DNA of 64,000 nucleotides from Streptomyces ficellus (GTDB taxonomy: Bacteria > Actinomycetota > Actinomycetes > Streptomycetales > Streptomycetaceae), in contig NZ_JAUEPL010000004.1 in the NCBI RefSeq assembly GCF_030406405.1, positions 184,173 through 248,172 on the forward strand. Reading direction: 5' to 3'. Positions 26,812 through 36,490 of the stretch are shown piece after piece. Each line of letters starts with the position of its first letter. The stretch's first letter is position 1. The notes below the pieces were generated by a model that did not search any database, was not told the origin of the DNA, and saw nothing but the letters and a program-made list of their open reading frames with translations. A program made the translations under genes and the position numbers.

Positions 26812-28310
26812 TTTAAGGCTAGGCGTCGAACATGACTCGAACTTGATCTTCCTTTTCGCGGTTCAGCGGACGTGAGGGCGGCCTTCGTCTGATCCTGTGC
26901 TCCGTCACAGAGGCAGAGGAAGCAGTACGAAGGCCGTGGTCATGAGTCTGGGGTATCAAGGCGTCCTGCGGGATGCGTTCGCGGAAGTGTCACGCTTCCG
27001 GACGGAGTTGTACGCGTGTCTGACCGCGCGGGGGGACGCGTTGTTCGAGTTATGTGACGCGCTGCTGTGCGCGGAAGGGCCGGTGCGGACGCTGGTCGAT
27101 CTGGCGCTCGCGCCGGAGCACCGCCGCGGGCATGGGGCCATGTACGGCGGTCTCAATCAGGGCCGGATCGACGTGGCCCGGCTGCGTCGCGCGCTTGCCT
27201 CCATGCCGTTGCCGAGGGCGGCGGACGGTCGGATTGTGCTGGCCGCGGACGTTTCGCCATGGCTGCGGCCGGACGCTAACACTTGCCCTGACCGGGCCTT
27301 TTGTCACACGTTCGGCCGGGGCGAGGGTGAGCACCAGATGGTGCCAGGCTGGCCGTACTCGATCGTGGCCGCGTTGGAGACGGCCGGACATCGTGGACGG
27401 CAGTGCTGGGCGCGGTCCGTCTGGAGCCCGGCGCGGACGTCGCAGCGGTGACCGCGGTCCAGAACCGCGAGGTCGTCGAACGGCTCGTCGCGGCCGGCCA
27501 GTGGAAGCCGGGCGACCCGGAGGTCCTGGTGGTGCTGAAAGGGCGGCCGACCACCCAAGCACGGCGGCGAGTTCGTATTCGGCGATCCCGCTACCTGGGG
27601 CGCCGAGCAGGCCAGGACTGTCACGGATACCCGCCGCTACGGGAAGGCCACCGCGCAGGCATGGGACCGGCTGCACCCGAGGCTGACCAGGCGGGCGGCC
27701 TGGATCGACCACGACGGACCACTGCCCATCATCGAAGGCACCGTCATCCGCCTGGCCGTGGAGAAGCTGCCCAGCGGCGGGGTGAACAAGCCGGTCTGGC
27801 TGTGGTGGTCAGGCACCGGCGCCACCGCCACCGACGTCGACCGCTGCTGGCAGTCCTTCCTTCGCAGATTTGACCTGGAGCACACGTTTCGCCTGTTCAA
27901 GCAGACGCTCGGCTGGACCAAGCCCCGGCTTCGCAGTTCGGAAGCGGCTGGCCGGTGGACGTGGCTGGTGATCGCCGCCCATGCCCAGCTCCGGCTCGCC
28001 GGCCGCTGACCACCGAGCTACGACGGCCCTGGGAGAAGCCAGCCGAGCCGAACAGACTCACACCGGCCCGTGTTCGCGGAGGGTTCAGGAACCTGCGCAC
28101 GAAGACCGGCTCCCCGACCGGTGCACCGAAACCGTCCCGACCCGGGCCCGGCCGACCGCCGGGGTCGAAGAACCGTCGCACGGCCACTTGTCATGACGTG
28201 GGAAGAGTCCTGGCGACCGGTGAGGCATGCAGCCGCCCCGCGCACCACAAGAAGGGCAACCAAGCCCAGGCGAACCGTCACCGAGCGCCCAGATCAGAGA
28301 TCTGAGAGCG
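26812..28310 (+). mobile_element. Decayed insertion sequence (NF041680-type transposase)
   Basis: The left 130 bp (26812-26945) is repeated at 40013-40155, which marks it as the element's end. The body holds a broken transposase gene at 26943-28305. I could not define a right terminal repeat or a target duplication, so the right limit is approximate. Confidence 0.6.
26943..28305 (+). pseudogene. Transposase of the NF041680 type, broken
   Basis: Segments in order are FRTELYACLTARGDALFELC, LVDLALAPEHRRGHGAMYGG, AADGRIVLAADVSPWLRP, ADVAAVTAVQNREVVERLV, then after a gap LPSGGVNKPVWLWWSGTGAT, FLRRFDLEHTFRLFKQTLGW and the basic tail GPGRPPGSKNRRTATCHD. This matches a transposase class abundant in Streptomyces. 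About 80 residues between the two halves are deleted and at least three frameshifts are present, so it is inactive. Confidence 0.75.
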
Positions 28311-28721
28311 AGTAGCTGAAGCAGCGATGCCAGACTCCCGCAGCTTGCGGGCCAGGCGTTCGACCTCGGGAAGCGTTCCTGAGTAACCACCGTTCAGCAC
28401 ACGGAGCAGCACAGCTTTGGCACTCATCAGGTCAATGCCGAGCTCAGCCCGCAGCACCCGCATGATGACGACACTCTTCGTCGACGGACCCCTCACCTGC
28501 AGCCTCGTGGCTCCATGCTCCGAGAGCATCTGATCGCGCCGTTCAGCTGGCAGGTCGCCACCGCACACGGCTACCGCAAAGCCACAGGCGGAACATGTTG
28601 ACTCAACGTCCCACCGCAAGCGGCCGTTGACCAGGGCTTGGACCCCATAACACTCCAGCTCAGCGCCGCAGTCCTGGCACACGGCGGAGTACCTGACGGA
28701 TTCGAAAACCGCGTGCTCCAT
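28278..28721 (-). CDS. Zinc-ribbon protein with L7/L12-like C-terminus
   Basis: 147 residues from ATG 28721: EHAVFESVRYSAVCQDCGAE, then STCSACGFAVAVCGGDLPAE, forming a two-knuckle zinc ribbon. The second half (KSVVIMRVLRAELGIDLMSA, then RVLNGGYSGTLPEVERLARK) resembles the ribosomal L7/L12 C-terminal fold seen in several small Streptomyces proteins. Cytosolic. Function unknown; it might act in ribosome-associated or contact-dependent regulation. The frame is intact. Confidence 0.65.
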   Translation of the reverse strand: MEHAVFESVRYSAVCQDCGAELECYGVQALVNGRLRWDVESTCSACGFAVAVCGGDLPAERRDQMLSEHGATRLQVRGPSTKSVVIMRVLRAELGIDLMSAKAVLLRVLNGGYSGTLPEVERLARKLRESGIAASATRSQISDLGAR

Positions 28722-28790
28722 CCCCACCCCCAACGGAGACAAGGTTAAACGACAAGCTGAGAGCTTGTTTTTGAACTCTGGCCGTGAGGT

Positions 28791-29132
28791 TTGTACGGCT
28801 GGATGATCTGGGTTGTGGCGTCTGGCGGGGTGGGCCGGCGGTACTGCCGGGAGTGCGGTAGTCCGCTTCCGTCGTCGATGGCGGCGGAGGCGGTGTTCTG
28901 CTCGGGCCGTTGCAGGTCATGGCGGTGGCGGAGGCTTCAGCGGGCCCGGCGGCGGTGGGTGCTGTGGGTGCTGATGCAGCGGGGGGAGACGGCCGAGTGT
29001 CCGGTGTGCGGGCGGTCGTGGACGGTGGGAGTCGAGCGATCGCGCTCGGCGGTCTACTGCTCGACGCGGTGCCGTGTACGGGCCTGCCGCCAGCGACGGG
29101 CGTCACGGATGGGTGTTTCAGAAACGCTTTAG
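28791..29132 (+). CDS. Double zinc-ribbon, arginine-rich protein
   Basis: 113 residues with two similar halves: RYCRECGSPLP, then FCSGRCRSWRWRRLQRAR; and ECPVCGRSWTVG, then YCSTRCRVRACRQRRASR. Each CxxC...CxxxC set could bind one zinc, and the flanking Arg clusters suggest nucleic-acid binding. The start is uncertain: TTG 28791 is used, but ATG 28803 or a downstream GTG is possible. It is divergent from the zinc-ribbon gene at 28278-28721 with 70 bp between them. Confidence 0.5.
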   Translation: MYGWMIWVVASGGVGRRYCRECGSPLPSSMAAEAVFCSGRCRSWRWRRLQRARRRWVLWVLMQRGETAECPVCGRSWTVGVERSRSAVYCSTRCRVRACRQRRASRMGVSETL

Positions 29133-29266
29133 CCGAACGGCACGGCAACGCCACAGGTCACAGCTGTTTTTCATGCTCGCCGGGGGCGGGCAACCGGTGC
29201 TTCGAGCGCCCGCATTTCGCGCTCTGCCCCGTCAAGTCGGGCTCGCGTCACGGTGGAAGCGACCTA

Positions 29267-29634
29267 GGGCCTGTCGTTTGGATCAGGCTGTGGGGCGGCG
29301 GGCGCGGAGCCGGTGAACACCCTTCATGGCGTAGACGGCGGCCATGAGCGCGAAGCCAGCGAACGTGAGCCAAAACCAGGATTCCGCCACCACCAGACTC
29401 AGCAGCAGGCCGCCGAAGAGCAGCAGGGAGCCGACGACGTCCAGCAGGTCAAGGCTCGCCTTGAAACGCACCGCGGAGTCGGATCCGCGCAGTCGGCGGA
29501 TGACGGGAACGAGGCCGAGGGCCTGCAAGACGGCCAGACCGAGAGCGATCCAGACGAACCAGCCGGGTATGTCCACGCCGCGCACTGTATCGCTCCCCCG
29601 GGACCCTCGGAACCAAGATCCGAAAGACAGGCCC
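29267..29634. mobile_element. 368-bp element with 18-bp terminal inverted repeats
   Basis: GGGCCTGTCGTTTGGATC (29267-29284) and the complement of 29617-29634, GGGCCTGTCTTTCGGATC, match at 16 of 18 bases. The sequence type resembles IS5-family ends of Streptomyces. Between them lies only one small membrane-protein gene and no transposase. This looks like a MITE-like, non-autonomous unit carrying a passenger gene. No clear target duplication is visible. Confidence 0.55.
29283..29585 (-). CDS. Small membrane protein within a TIR-bounded element
   Basis: 100 residues with three hydrophobic stretches: WFVWIALGLAVLQALGLVP, LDLLDVVGSLLLFGGLLLSL and WFWLTFAGFALMAAVYAMKG, ending in a basic tail. Its TGA stop is formed by the left terminal repeat (GGATCA on the plus strand), so gene and element end coincide. 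No family recognised. ATG 29585 lies about 32 bp from the right terminal repeat, leaving little room for its own promoter. Confidence 0.6.
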   Translation of the reverse strand: MRGVDIPGWFVWIALGLAVLQALGLVPVIRRLRGSDSAVRFKASLDLLDVVGSLLLFGGLLLSLVVAESWFWLTFAGFALMAAVYAMKGVHRLRARRPTA

Positions 29635-29678
29635 CAGCGCGCGGGTACGACCCGACCAGGGCCACGAGTGCTACACGA

Positions 29679-30750
29679 GTGCTACGAGGGCACACCGTAC
29701 GTTACACACTGTTCGGCCGGACCGGCCTGCGCGTGAGCGAGCTGGCGCTGGGCGCCATGACGTTCGGCGACGAACTCGGCGAGGACGTGAGCGGCCGCAT
29801 CCTCGACGCGTACGCCGGCGCGGGCGGCAACTTCATCGACGCGGCCGACGTCTACAACGGCGGAAGTTTGGAGACGGTACTCGGCAAGCTGCTCGACGGC
29901 CGTCGCGACGGCTTGGTCCTGGCCTCCAAGTACACCTGCGCGACCCGCCAGGGCGACCCGAACGCGGCGGCCAACCACCGCAAGAACCTGGTGCGGTCGG
30001 TGGAGGAGAGGCTCGCCCGGCTGCGCACCGACCGCCTCGACGTGCTGTGGGTGCACGCGCGGGACGAGTTCACGCCGGTCGAGGAGGTCATGCGCGCGCT
30101 GGACGATCTCGTACGCGCCGGAAAGGTGCTCTACCTCGGTGTGTCCGACTGGCCCGCCTGGGAGATCGCCCAGGCGAACACCCTCGCCGACCTGCGCGGC
30201 TCGACCAGCTTCGCGGGTTCGCAGCTGCGCTACAACCTGCTGGAGCGGACGCCCGAACGGGAACTGCTGTCCCAGGCCCGCGCCTTCGGCCAGGCGGTGT
30301 TCGCATGGGCACCGCTCGCCGGCGGCAAGCTCACCGGGAAATACCGCCGCGGTGAGACGGGGCGTCGCCCCGCCGGCCTGGACGCCGCCGGGGCGGACCC
30401 TCAGGAGGACGCGGTCATCACGGCGGTGCTGGAGATCGCCGAGCAGGGCGGCTGGAGCCCGGCCAGGTGGCGCTGGCCTGGCTGCGCGGCCGCCCCGGCA
30501 CCATCGTCCCGATCATCGGCGCCACCCGTCCGGACCAGCTCACCGACAACCTGGCAAGCCTCGACGTCACCCTCGACGCCGAGTCCGTCGAGCGGCTCGA
30601 CCGGGTGAGCGCGGTACCGCTCGGCTTCCCGTACGCCTTCCTGCGCGAACCGGGCATCCTCCGCAACGTCTACGGCGACCTGTGGGCGGACATCGACGAC
30701 CGCGGCACCACGCGCCGCAGCGCCATGGGCCAGGACTTGAAGACATGGCC
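29679..30750 (+). pseudogene. Aldo/keto reductase, frameshifted
   Basis: The first frame reads RYTLFGRTGLRVSELALGAM, NFIDAADVYNGGSLETVLGK (catalytic Asp/Tyr region), LVLASKYTCATRQGDPN and LARLRTDRLDVLWVHARDEF. After one shift near 30465 it continues VALAWLRGRPGTIVPIIGAT and DQLTDNLASLDVTLDAESVE, the NADP-binding end. Only one indel separates two intact halves. The normal ATG before RYTLFG is a GTA codon here, and the 368-bp element ends 45 bp upstream, so the start region may have been damaged by that insertion. Confidence 0.75.
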
Positions 30751-30785
30751 AAGGTGCGGAACGGGCCGCTTTCGCCGTGGAGCGT

Positions 30786-31919
30786 TCAGAGCCGAACGCC
30801 GGGGCCGTCCAGCTCGGGCAGACCGGCGGTGGACAAGGGTTTCCGTACCGTGACGTCGTCGGCGATGTCGATGGTCATCCGGTCCAGGCCCATGTAGAGC
30901 GGGCCGTCGTACCCGGCCTTGCGGGTGCGGTTCATGATGACCTGGTCTCCGGCTTCTCCATGCAGGCCCTTCTTCGCGATGTGCGAGAAGACGGCGATGC
31001 GCGGCCGGGCTTCGGAAAACACCCGGGCGGCCTGTTCCGGTGTGGTGAGTTTCTCTTCGACCGCTTTCAGCTTGCCCGACTTCGTCAGTTCCTCGTCGAA
31101 TGCGATGACGTTGTGTATGAGTGCGTCGACGCCCTTGCCGTGGGTGACGACGTTCTCGTGGTACGTGGTGTCACCGGAGAGCAGGACGGACTTTCCGGAA
31201 TGGTCGAAGCGGAACCCGTAGGCGGGATTTCCGTCCTTGTGTTCCACGGTGAAGGCGGTGACCTTGACGCCGTCCTGGTCGTACACGATGCCGGGCCGTA
31301 TTTCATGCACGCGTATGTCGAGATACTCCTTCTTGAACAGGGCGTTGGAGCGGTGGTCAAGGTCGTGCTGGTACATGGCCCGCATGCCCTTGACCATGCC
31401 CGCCGTGCCGGGCGGGCCCCAGATCTCCAACTGCTCGGTCCGGCCGAGCATGAACCATGGGTTGAGCCAGAGCGTCGGCAGGTCTTCGTAGTGATCGTTG
31501 TGCAGATGCGTCAGGAAGATCTTGGTGACGTCCTTGGGGTTGACACGGGACTCGTACATGTTCTGGGTGGCGCCCCGTCCCACGTCGAACAGCAGGCGTA
31601 GGCCGCCGGCCTCGATGAGCGTCGACATGCCCTGCCGCGTGGTGGACATCTCCGGTCCGCCGGTTCCCAGGAGGCGCACCCTGACAGTGGGTGCCGGTCC
31701 GCCGGCCGCGTCCTGCTGTCCTGCGCGCGGCGCGGTCTCACTCGCGGTCGCGCTCGCGGCCTCGGTCCCGGTCTTGGCCGCGGCGTTGCAGCCGAGCAGC
31801 CCGAACGGCAGGGCTGCCGCTGCCCCGAGCAGCGGGCGTCGCGCTATTGCGGCAGGGGAATTATCTGTGGCGGGACGGCTCGATGACCCGGCGTTGCTCG
31901 AACGGCGAAATATGCGCAT
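30786..31919 (-). CDS. MBL-fold hydrolase, Tat/lipoprotein-exported
   Basis: 377 residues from ATG 31919 (RBS GGAAGGAA). The N-terminus has ARRPLLGAAAALPFGLLGC, a twin-Arg followed by a lipobox, so it is probably a Tat-exported lipoprotein. The RNase Z/arylsulfatase-like MBL core shows RVRLLGTGGPEMSTTRQGMS, FLTHLHNDHYEDLPTLW (metal site), LLSGDTTYHENVV and a final His region AVFSHIAKKG. The substrate is unknown; a phosphodiester or sulfate ester is possible. It converges on the aldo/keto reductase remnant. Confidence 0.85.
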   Translation of the reverse strand: MRIFRRSSNAGSSSRPATDNSPAAIARRPLLGAAAALPFGLLGCNAAAKTGTEAASATASETAPRAGQQDAAGGPAPTVRVRLLGTGGPEMSTTRQGMSTLIEAGGLRLLFDVGRGATQNMYESRVNPKDVTKIFLTHLHNDHYEDLPTLWLNPWFMLGRTEQLEIWGPPGTAGMVKGMRAMYQHDLDHRSNALFKKEYLDIRVHEIRPGIVYDQDGVKVTAFTVEHKDGNPAYGFRFDHSGKSVLLSGDTTYHENVVTHGKGVDALIHNVIAFDEELTKSGKLKAVEEKLTTPEQAARVFSEARPRIAVFSHIAKKGLHGEAGDQVIMNRTRKAGYDGPLYMGLDRMTIDIADDVTVRKPLSTAGLPELDGPGVRL

Positions 31920-32813
31920 GGTCGTTCCTTCCGGCGAAGCGGTCGCGCCAAGCGGCTCAAGTAGAGCAACCGGAAGCACCGCTGCCCATGGGCGAGTCCT
32001 CCAGACAGGACGGTGCGACGGGCAGGGAGTTCCGGAGGATCACCCCATTGCCCACAGCGTTTACCGTTTCTTCGGATCAGCGTGCGGACCGGATGAAGAC
32101 GCCGAGACCACGCCATTTCTTGACCCCACGACGAGGCGGTCCGCCACCTCTACATGACGGCCGTCACCACCCACGTCTCCGGTTGCGCAGCAGGCGGCAG
32201 GCTCCCGCCGGCCGGGAGCGGGGGACCGCCGAGATACGGCCGGCGGTTACACGACGGGCGGCTGAGGCGGCTGCTGTTGCGACGCGGCGTTCGTAGCCGT
32301 GCGCGCACCCATGGATACGAACTTCAGTCACCCGGGTCGCTGCGACGCGGGACGAGGATCTTGGACAAGGCCAGGAGGCCCGGGCCGCACGCCGGGAACT
32401 GAACCATGTAACGCGCGGCAGCCCCGATCAGAGGTGTCTGGCAGGGAACGCAAGGTGGACAAGCGTGCGCAAATCGATCGAGGTACCCGTCGGAAGCCAA
32501 ACGGCCTGTAGCGGCCGCGCAGCGATGAGGGGACGCTGTGGTCCAGCGCCTGAGCGCGTTCGCGCGGCCCACGAGGCAGGGCAGGGTTACATCGGGCACC
32601 GCGGAGTGCTCCGACGAGGTGTGCCCAGGAGGGCGGCTCTTCCATGGAGCAGGACCGACCGTGGCATCGACCGACACAGTTCACTCCACCGGTCCAACAG
32701 GGTCCTTCCGACCTGGGTCTCCTCTAGAGGGTGGCCCAGGCGCCGTCCACCTCCCTACGGACTGATCGCTCTGGAGTGGGAAAGGCGGGCATGACCATGC
32801 AACAGTTTGTCGG
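31920..32813. other. Long stretch without supported genes
   Basis: About 890 bp. Frames exist on both strands (for example 32324-32677 minus) but show no family match, poor start contexts and mixed composition. The part next to 31920 must hold the promoter of the MBL lipoprotein gene. I see no RNA gene, repeat or terminator. Confidence 0.35.
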
Positions 32814-33644
32814 TCAGCCAATGATGGCGACCGGGGCGTCCCAGGCGTTGCGGTCGACGGTGATGGTGTGACCTCCGCGTGTCTCCTTGCTATTGGCCTT
32901 GTACTGGTGGCCGCGGCTGTGGTCCGTGTACAGCTTGGGGTTCCAGGGCCAGTCCTTCGTGGTGGTCTCCTGACCGTTCCACAGGGCGTACCAGAGGTTG
33001 CCCGGCAGGTCCGTGCGGTCCTTGGCGGTGGCGATCGCCTTCGCGCTGGAGCTGCTGAAGCCGTAGAGGCCGGAGCGGTAGGTCTTGGCGCGCAGGGTCC
33101 TGCTGAAGGACCGCACGTAGGCGAGGGTGGCATCGTTGCACGCCTTGTCGGCGATGTCGTACGACTCCATGTTGAGGTAGATCGGACTGCCGGGCTTCAT
33201 CCCGAGCGCCGTGGCCTTGGCGATCGCGTCGTTGGCGTTGCTGACGCCGACCGAGACCGCGGTGGCGGCGGTGAACCTCTCCTTGTTCCGGCTCTTCTGG
33301 CAGGGCGGCTGGGCGCCGACGTACAGGGGGATGACGCGCCAGCCGAGGGTGTCGACGGACTTCACCCAGGGCTTGGTCAGGTTGGGCTGGGCGCAGCCGC
33401 GGTTCTTGCCCCCGATGTAGACCGCGACGCCGCCGTAGTAGCCGTCCTTCTTCCACGCCTTCATCGCGGCGAGTGAGGGTGCGGTGCAGGCGTCGAAAGC
33501 CCGGCCTGTGTACGTCCTCTGAGTCGGCCACGCCGAGGCGGCCATCGTGGTCTGCGCCGCGATCCCGGCGCCGACCACGACGACGACACCTGTCGTCGCC
33601 ATGGCGATGTAGCGGCCTTTTCTGGACAACCGGTGCTTCGGCAT
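32814..33644 (-). CDS. DUF1906 glycoside hydrolase-like secreted protein
   Basis: 276 residues. A membrane segment or signal (GRYIAMATTGVVVVVGAGIA) is followed by the DUF1906 barrel. GRAFDACTAPSLAAMKAWKK, then YGGVAVYIGGKNRGCAQPN, IPLYVGAQPPCQKSR, IYLNMESYD and YRSGLYGFSSSSAKAI are visible. Homologues such as Rv2525c are Tat-exported cell-wall proteins with a glycosidase-like TIM barrel. The Glu in NMESYD is at the usual active-site strand. Intact, monocistronic. Confidence 0.85.
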   Translation of the reverse strand: MPKHRLSRKGRYIAMATTGVVVVVGAGIAAQTTMAASAWPTQRTYTGRAFDACTAPSLAAMKAWKKDGYYGGVAVYIGGKNRGCAQPNLTKPWVKSVDTLGWRVIPLYVGAQPPCQKSRNKERFTAATAVSVGVSNANDAIAKATALGMKPGSPIYLNMESYDIADKACNDATLAYVRSFSRTLRAKTYRSGLYGFSSSSAKAIATAKDRTDLPGNLWYALWNGQETTTKDWPWNPKLYTDHSRGHQYKANSKETRGGHTITVDRNAWDAPVAIIG

Positions 33645-33717
33645 TCCCCACCCCAGGACACGATCGAGCCCCGGTTCTCCGGAGCCCGATCACCTTACCG
33701 GGAAGTGGGGCCCTGCA

Positions 33718-34194
33718 ATGGCCTACCAGCATGTCCACCTAGGCGTCTTCGTCGCCGAGGTCGGCAGCGCGGCCTCTACCGGCGCGCCGCCGTACTCGAC
33801 GGGGTCGCGCCGCACCCCGGTGTCTGGGGTGCGAGCGGTTCGGAACGCGGCGCGGCACAGCGGAGAAGATGCGGCCTCGCATCAGCCTGCGCGCTGCGGG
33901 CCGAGGATCCGCCACGCGGGTATCACCGTGGCTGTCGCCGTCCTGGAACTCGCCCTCGCCTTCCACCGCGCCGTCCTGGGCGAGTACGACAAGGTGCGCA
34001 CCGTCATCGACCGGCTACGCGAGCTCCCCTGGACCGGCGACTACGTCTACTACGCCGACATTGCCCACTCCATGGCCGACCTGCCCATGGAGTCATCGTC
34101 GTCCACGCGGTGGATCGACGGCACGCAAGCCGTCCGCAGGCGCTGGCGCGCGCTGGTCACCGCACGGCGCGCGTACTTGCGCACCGCACGATGA
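33718..34194 (+). CDS. Hypothetical protein, N-terminus doubtful
   Basis: The last 85 residues look like genuine protein: AVLELALAFHRAVLGEYDKV, RTVIDRLRELPWTGDYVYYA, then DGTQAVRRRWRALVTARRAY. The first 70 residues are low-complexity and may be out of frame, so this is probably a 5'-damaged gene. I cannot name the family. Confidence 0.4.
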   Translation: MAYQHVHLGVFVAEVGSAASTGAPPYSTGSRRTPVSGVRAVRNAARHSGEDAASHQPARCGPRIRHAGITVAVAVLELALAFHRAVLGEYDKVRTVIDRLRELPWTGDYVYYADIAHSMADLPMESSSSTRWIDGTQAVRRRWRALVTARRAYLRTAR

Positions 34195-34215
34195 CGCCTC
34201 CGGCTGATGCACGTG

Positions 34216-34677
34216 TCACGTGTGGCGAGTGGCAGGTCCAGCAGTTCCTACAGAGGCTGCGAAACCGAAGCGCAGAGGAAATGCCGGTGCTGGCATCGAT
34301 GGCGGGCGCGAGACGTGCGGAGGCCGCGGGCAGTCCGACTGCCCGGAGCCTCCGGTCTCGCTACTGCTCTCGGCCTTCGCCGTCCTCGGGCCTTCTTTAA
34401 GGTTCCAGTTGGTCTCCTCGATCTCCGTGAAGAGTGCGGAGCGCTCCTCGTCGGTCAGGGAGTCCCCATTGATGCTGTGCATCCCCCACGGAACGGGGCA
34501 GGGACCGTCGTGATCGGGGTCCGGGCAGAGCACGTCCGCAAGGCGGTCCATCAGCTCCTCGTGCTCGGCGGAGGTGGCGATCATGGCGATCTTCACCTGC
34601 CAGAGCCTCGGCTCCTCGGACCCACCGTCGGCATCCGTGCCGGCACCGGGGTCGGTGTCAGGGGTGGTGTCGGGCAT
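34216..34677 (-). CDS. Candidate immunity protein for the Rhs toxin
   Basis: 153 residues from ATG 34677, starting 22 bp after the probable stop of the Rhs toxin tip. The core reads LWQVKIAMIATSAEHEELMD then RLADVLCPDPDHDGPCPVPW and GDSLTDEERSALFTEIEETN. It is acidic and cytosolic in look, as many immunity proteins are. The last 50 residues are low-complexity and may follow a frameshift. The role is inferred only from its place directly after an Rhs tip. Confidence 0.5.
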   Translation of the reverse strand: MPDTTPDTDPGAGTDADGGSEEPRLWQVKIAMIATSAEHEELMDRLADVLCPDPDHDGPCPVPWGMHSINGDSLTDEERSALFTEIEETNWNLKEGPRTAKAESSSETGGSGQSDCPRPPHVSRPPSMPAPAFPLRFGFAASVGTAGPATRHT

Positions 34678-34698
34678 GTCGGACGTCCTCCAGGCAGA

Positions 34699-36490
34699 TC
34701 AGGGGCCGCAGCCACACCAGCTGCCGTAGGTGCCCGCCACACCTCGCTGTGGAACAGAATGCCCCACGAGTTGTGGTTGGCGCTGCGCATCCAGTTGGCG
34801 GCTTGCGGCGGTGGATGTTGCGCGGGCTGTTGTTGCTGTCTCACCACTGGCGGACGCGGTTCTTCGTGCAGTCGTACGCCTTGCAGTGGCGGGCGTAGCA
34901 GCCGCGGGGAGCCTGGTGCACGGTGTCGCGCTTGGCGTCCCGGGCGGCCTCCTTCCTGGCTGTGGCCCGAGCCCGCGCCCCAGATGTACCCGGTGCAGTG
35001 CGAACCGTGCCCGGCCAATTGGCACTTGGTGTTGCACTTCCACTTGCGGCCGTCGAGGTCGTTCTTGTTGACCGGGTCGCCGGGGTAGCGGTTGCGGTTG
35101 TCACCGCCGCCGAAGACCGGGTCGACCGAGAGGAAGCGGCCGGTCGCCGGGGCGTACAGCCGGATGCCCATGAGCGTCTGGCCGGTCACGGTCTCCGCGG
35201 TCCGCTGCTTGGCGCCCAGCCAGCCATAGCGGGGCACCTGCTGGCCCGCGCGGGCGTTGCCGTACTCGTCGGTGTCGAGCGCAGTCGGGGCGACGGAGGC
35301 GTCCAGGGGCAGTTGGAGCGCCACGTCACCGTGGATGGTGGTGAAATGGAGCACCGTGTCGCCGGTCGCGCCCGTCGTGGCGGACAGACCGCCGGAGAGG
35401 GGGGGACACGTTGCGGGTGACCGCTGCGGTGGCGTTGTCCTCGACGATCCACCGCGGGCTGTCCGCATCGCGCTTGTAGTGGTTGGTCTTGCTGCCGACC
35501 TGTGTCCAAGTGGTGCCGGTCCTGTTCTCGGCTGTCCAGGTGCGGATGCGCAGCGCGGCGTCGAGTTTCCAGGTCTGCCGCTGGGTGGCCGTAGTCTGCT
35601 GCCGCGCGATGTCTTTCGCGAAGTAGCGGGTGGTGACGCCGCCCGGCTGGGAGGTGGTCCGGCCGAAGGCGTCGTAGACGTAGCCCGCGGCCACGGACTG
35701 GTCGGCCGAGCGGCAGGCGGTGGTGACGGTGGTCCCGCCGGAGACCGAGTAGTCCTCGCCCGGTCCGCCGTTGGCCGTGGTCAAGTCCGGTGCGGTTGGT
35801 CCGGCCGTCGCACGCGTACGTCCGCCGGGTACACACGGTGTCCGCGGTGTCCTGCACGCTGGTCAGATTGCCGGCGGCGTCGTAGCCGAACCTCTGGTCG
35901 GACCAGCCGGCACTGCTCGTGTTCTGGTCGTGGACGGACTGGGTGACGGCGTTGTCGTGCACGAGGGTGCCGTCGCCGTCCCGGCCGCGTTGTAGGTGCC
36001 GCTGAAGGTTCCGGCGGCGGAGTCGGTGATCGCGGTGGCCAGACCACGGGGTTCGGTGCTGTGGTCGTATGTGAAGGTCTGGGTCTAGGGCACGCTGTCG
36101 GCGACCTTGACCGGGCGGTCCAGAGTGTCGTACTCGGTGCTGGTGACGCCGCCGTCGGCGTCGGTGTAGGAGGTCAGGCGGCCGAGCTTGTCGTACGCCT
36201 TGGTGATGGTCCCGGAGGAGGCCTAGCTGACGGTCGCGACCCGGCCGGTGTCGGGTCGTATGCCGTGGTCGTCGCGGGGACGGCCTGGCCCAGGCCGCCG
36301 GTGACGGTGACGGTGGTGGCGCGGCCCGCACCGTCGTAGGCGGTGGTGGTGGTACGGGTGACGCCGTTGGCGGTGTTGGTGATGACCGCCGTGTTGCCCC
36401 ACACGTCAACTCGTAGGTGGTGTGGTGGCCAGCGCGGCGGGGTTGGTACCGCCGCCGGTGATGGCGCCTGCGGAACCTGTGGACCCAACT
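34699..36490 (-). pseudogene. Rhs/YD-repeat toxin, truncated and frameshifted
   Basis: YD-repeat text is spread over three frames: AYDKLGRLTSYTDADGGVT, GYVYDAFGRTTSQPGGVTTR, TWKLDAALRIRTWTAENRTG. The Rhs core ends with GIRLYAPATGRFLSVDPVFG and YPGDPVNKNDLDGR. The variable tip then follows: KWKCNTKCQLAGHGSHCTGY, RGCYARHCKAYDCTKNR and finally HNSWGILFHSEVWRGTYGSW before a stop at 34699. The N-terminal export and shell parts are absent, cut at about 36490. It needs at least six frame changes, so the toxin is not expressed whole. Confidence 0.7.

Noticed and set aside
34841..35104. Rhs tip ending at 34841
   Set aside because: Protein-like text (NSWGILFHSEVWRGTYGSW) continues in another frame to 34699, so the stop at 34841 is more likely caused by a frameshift.
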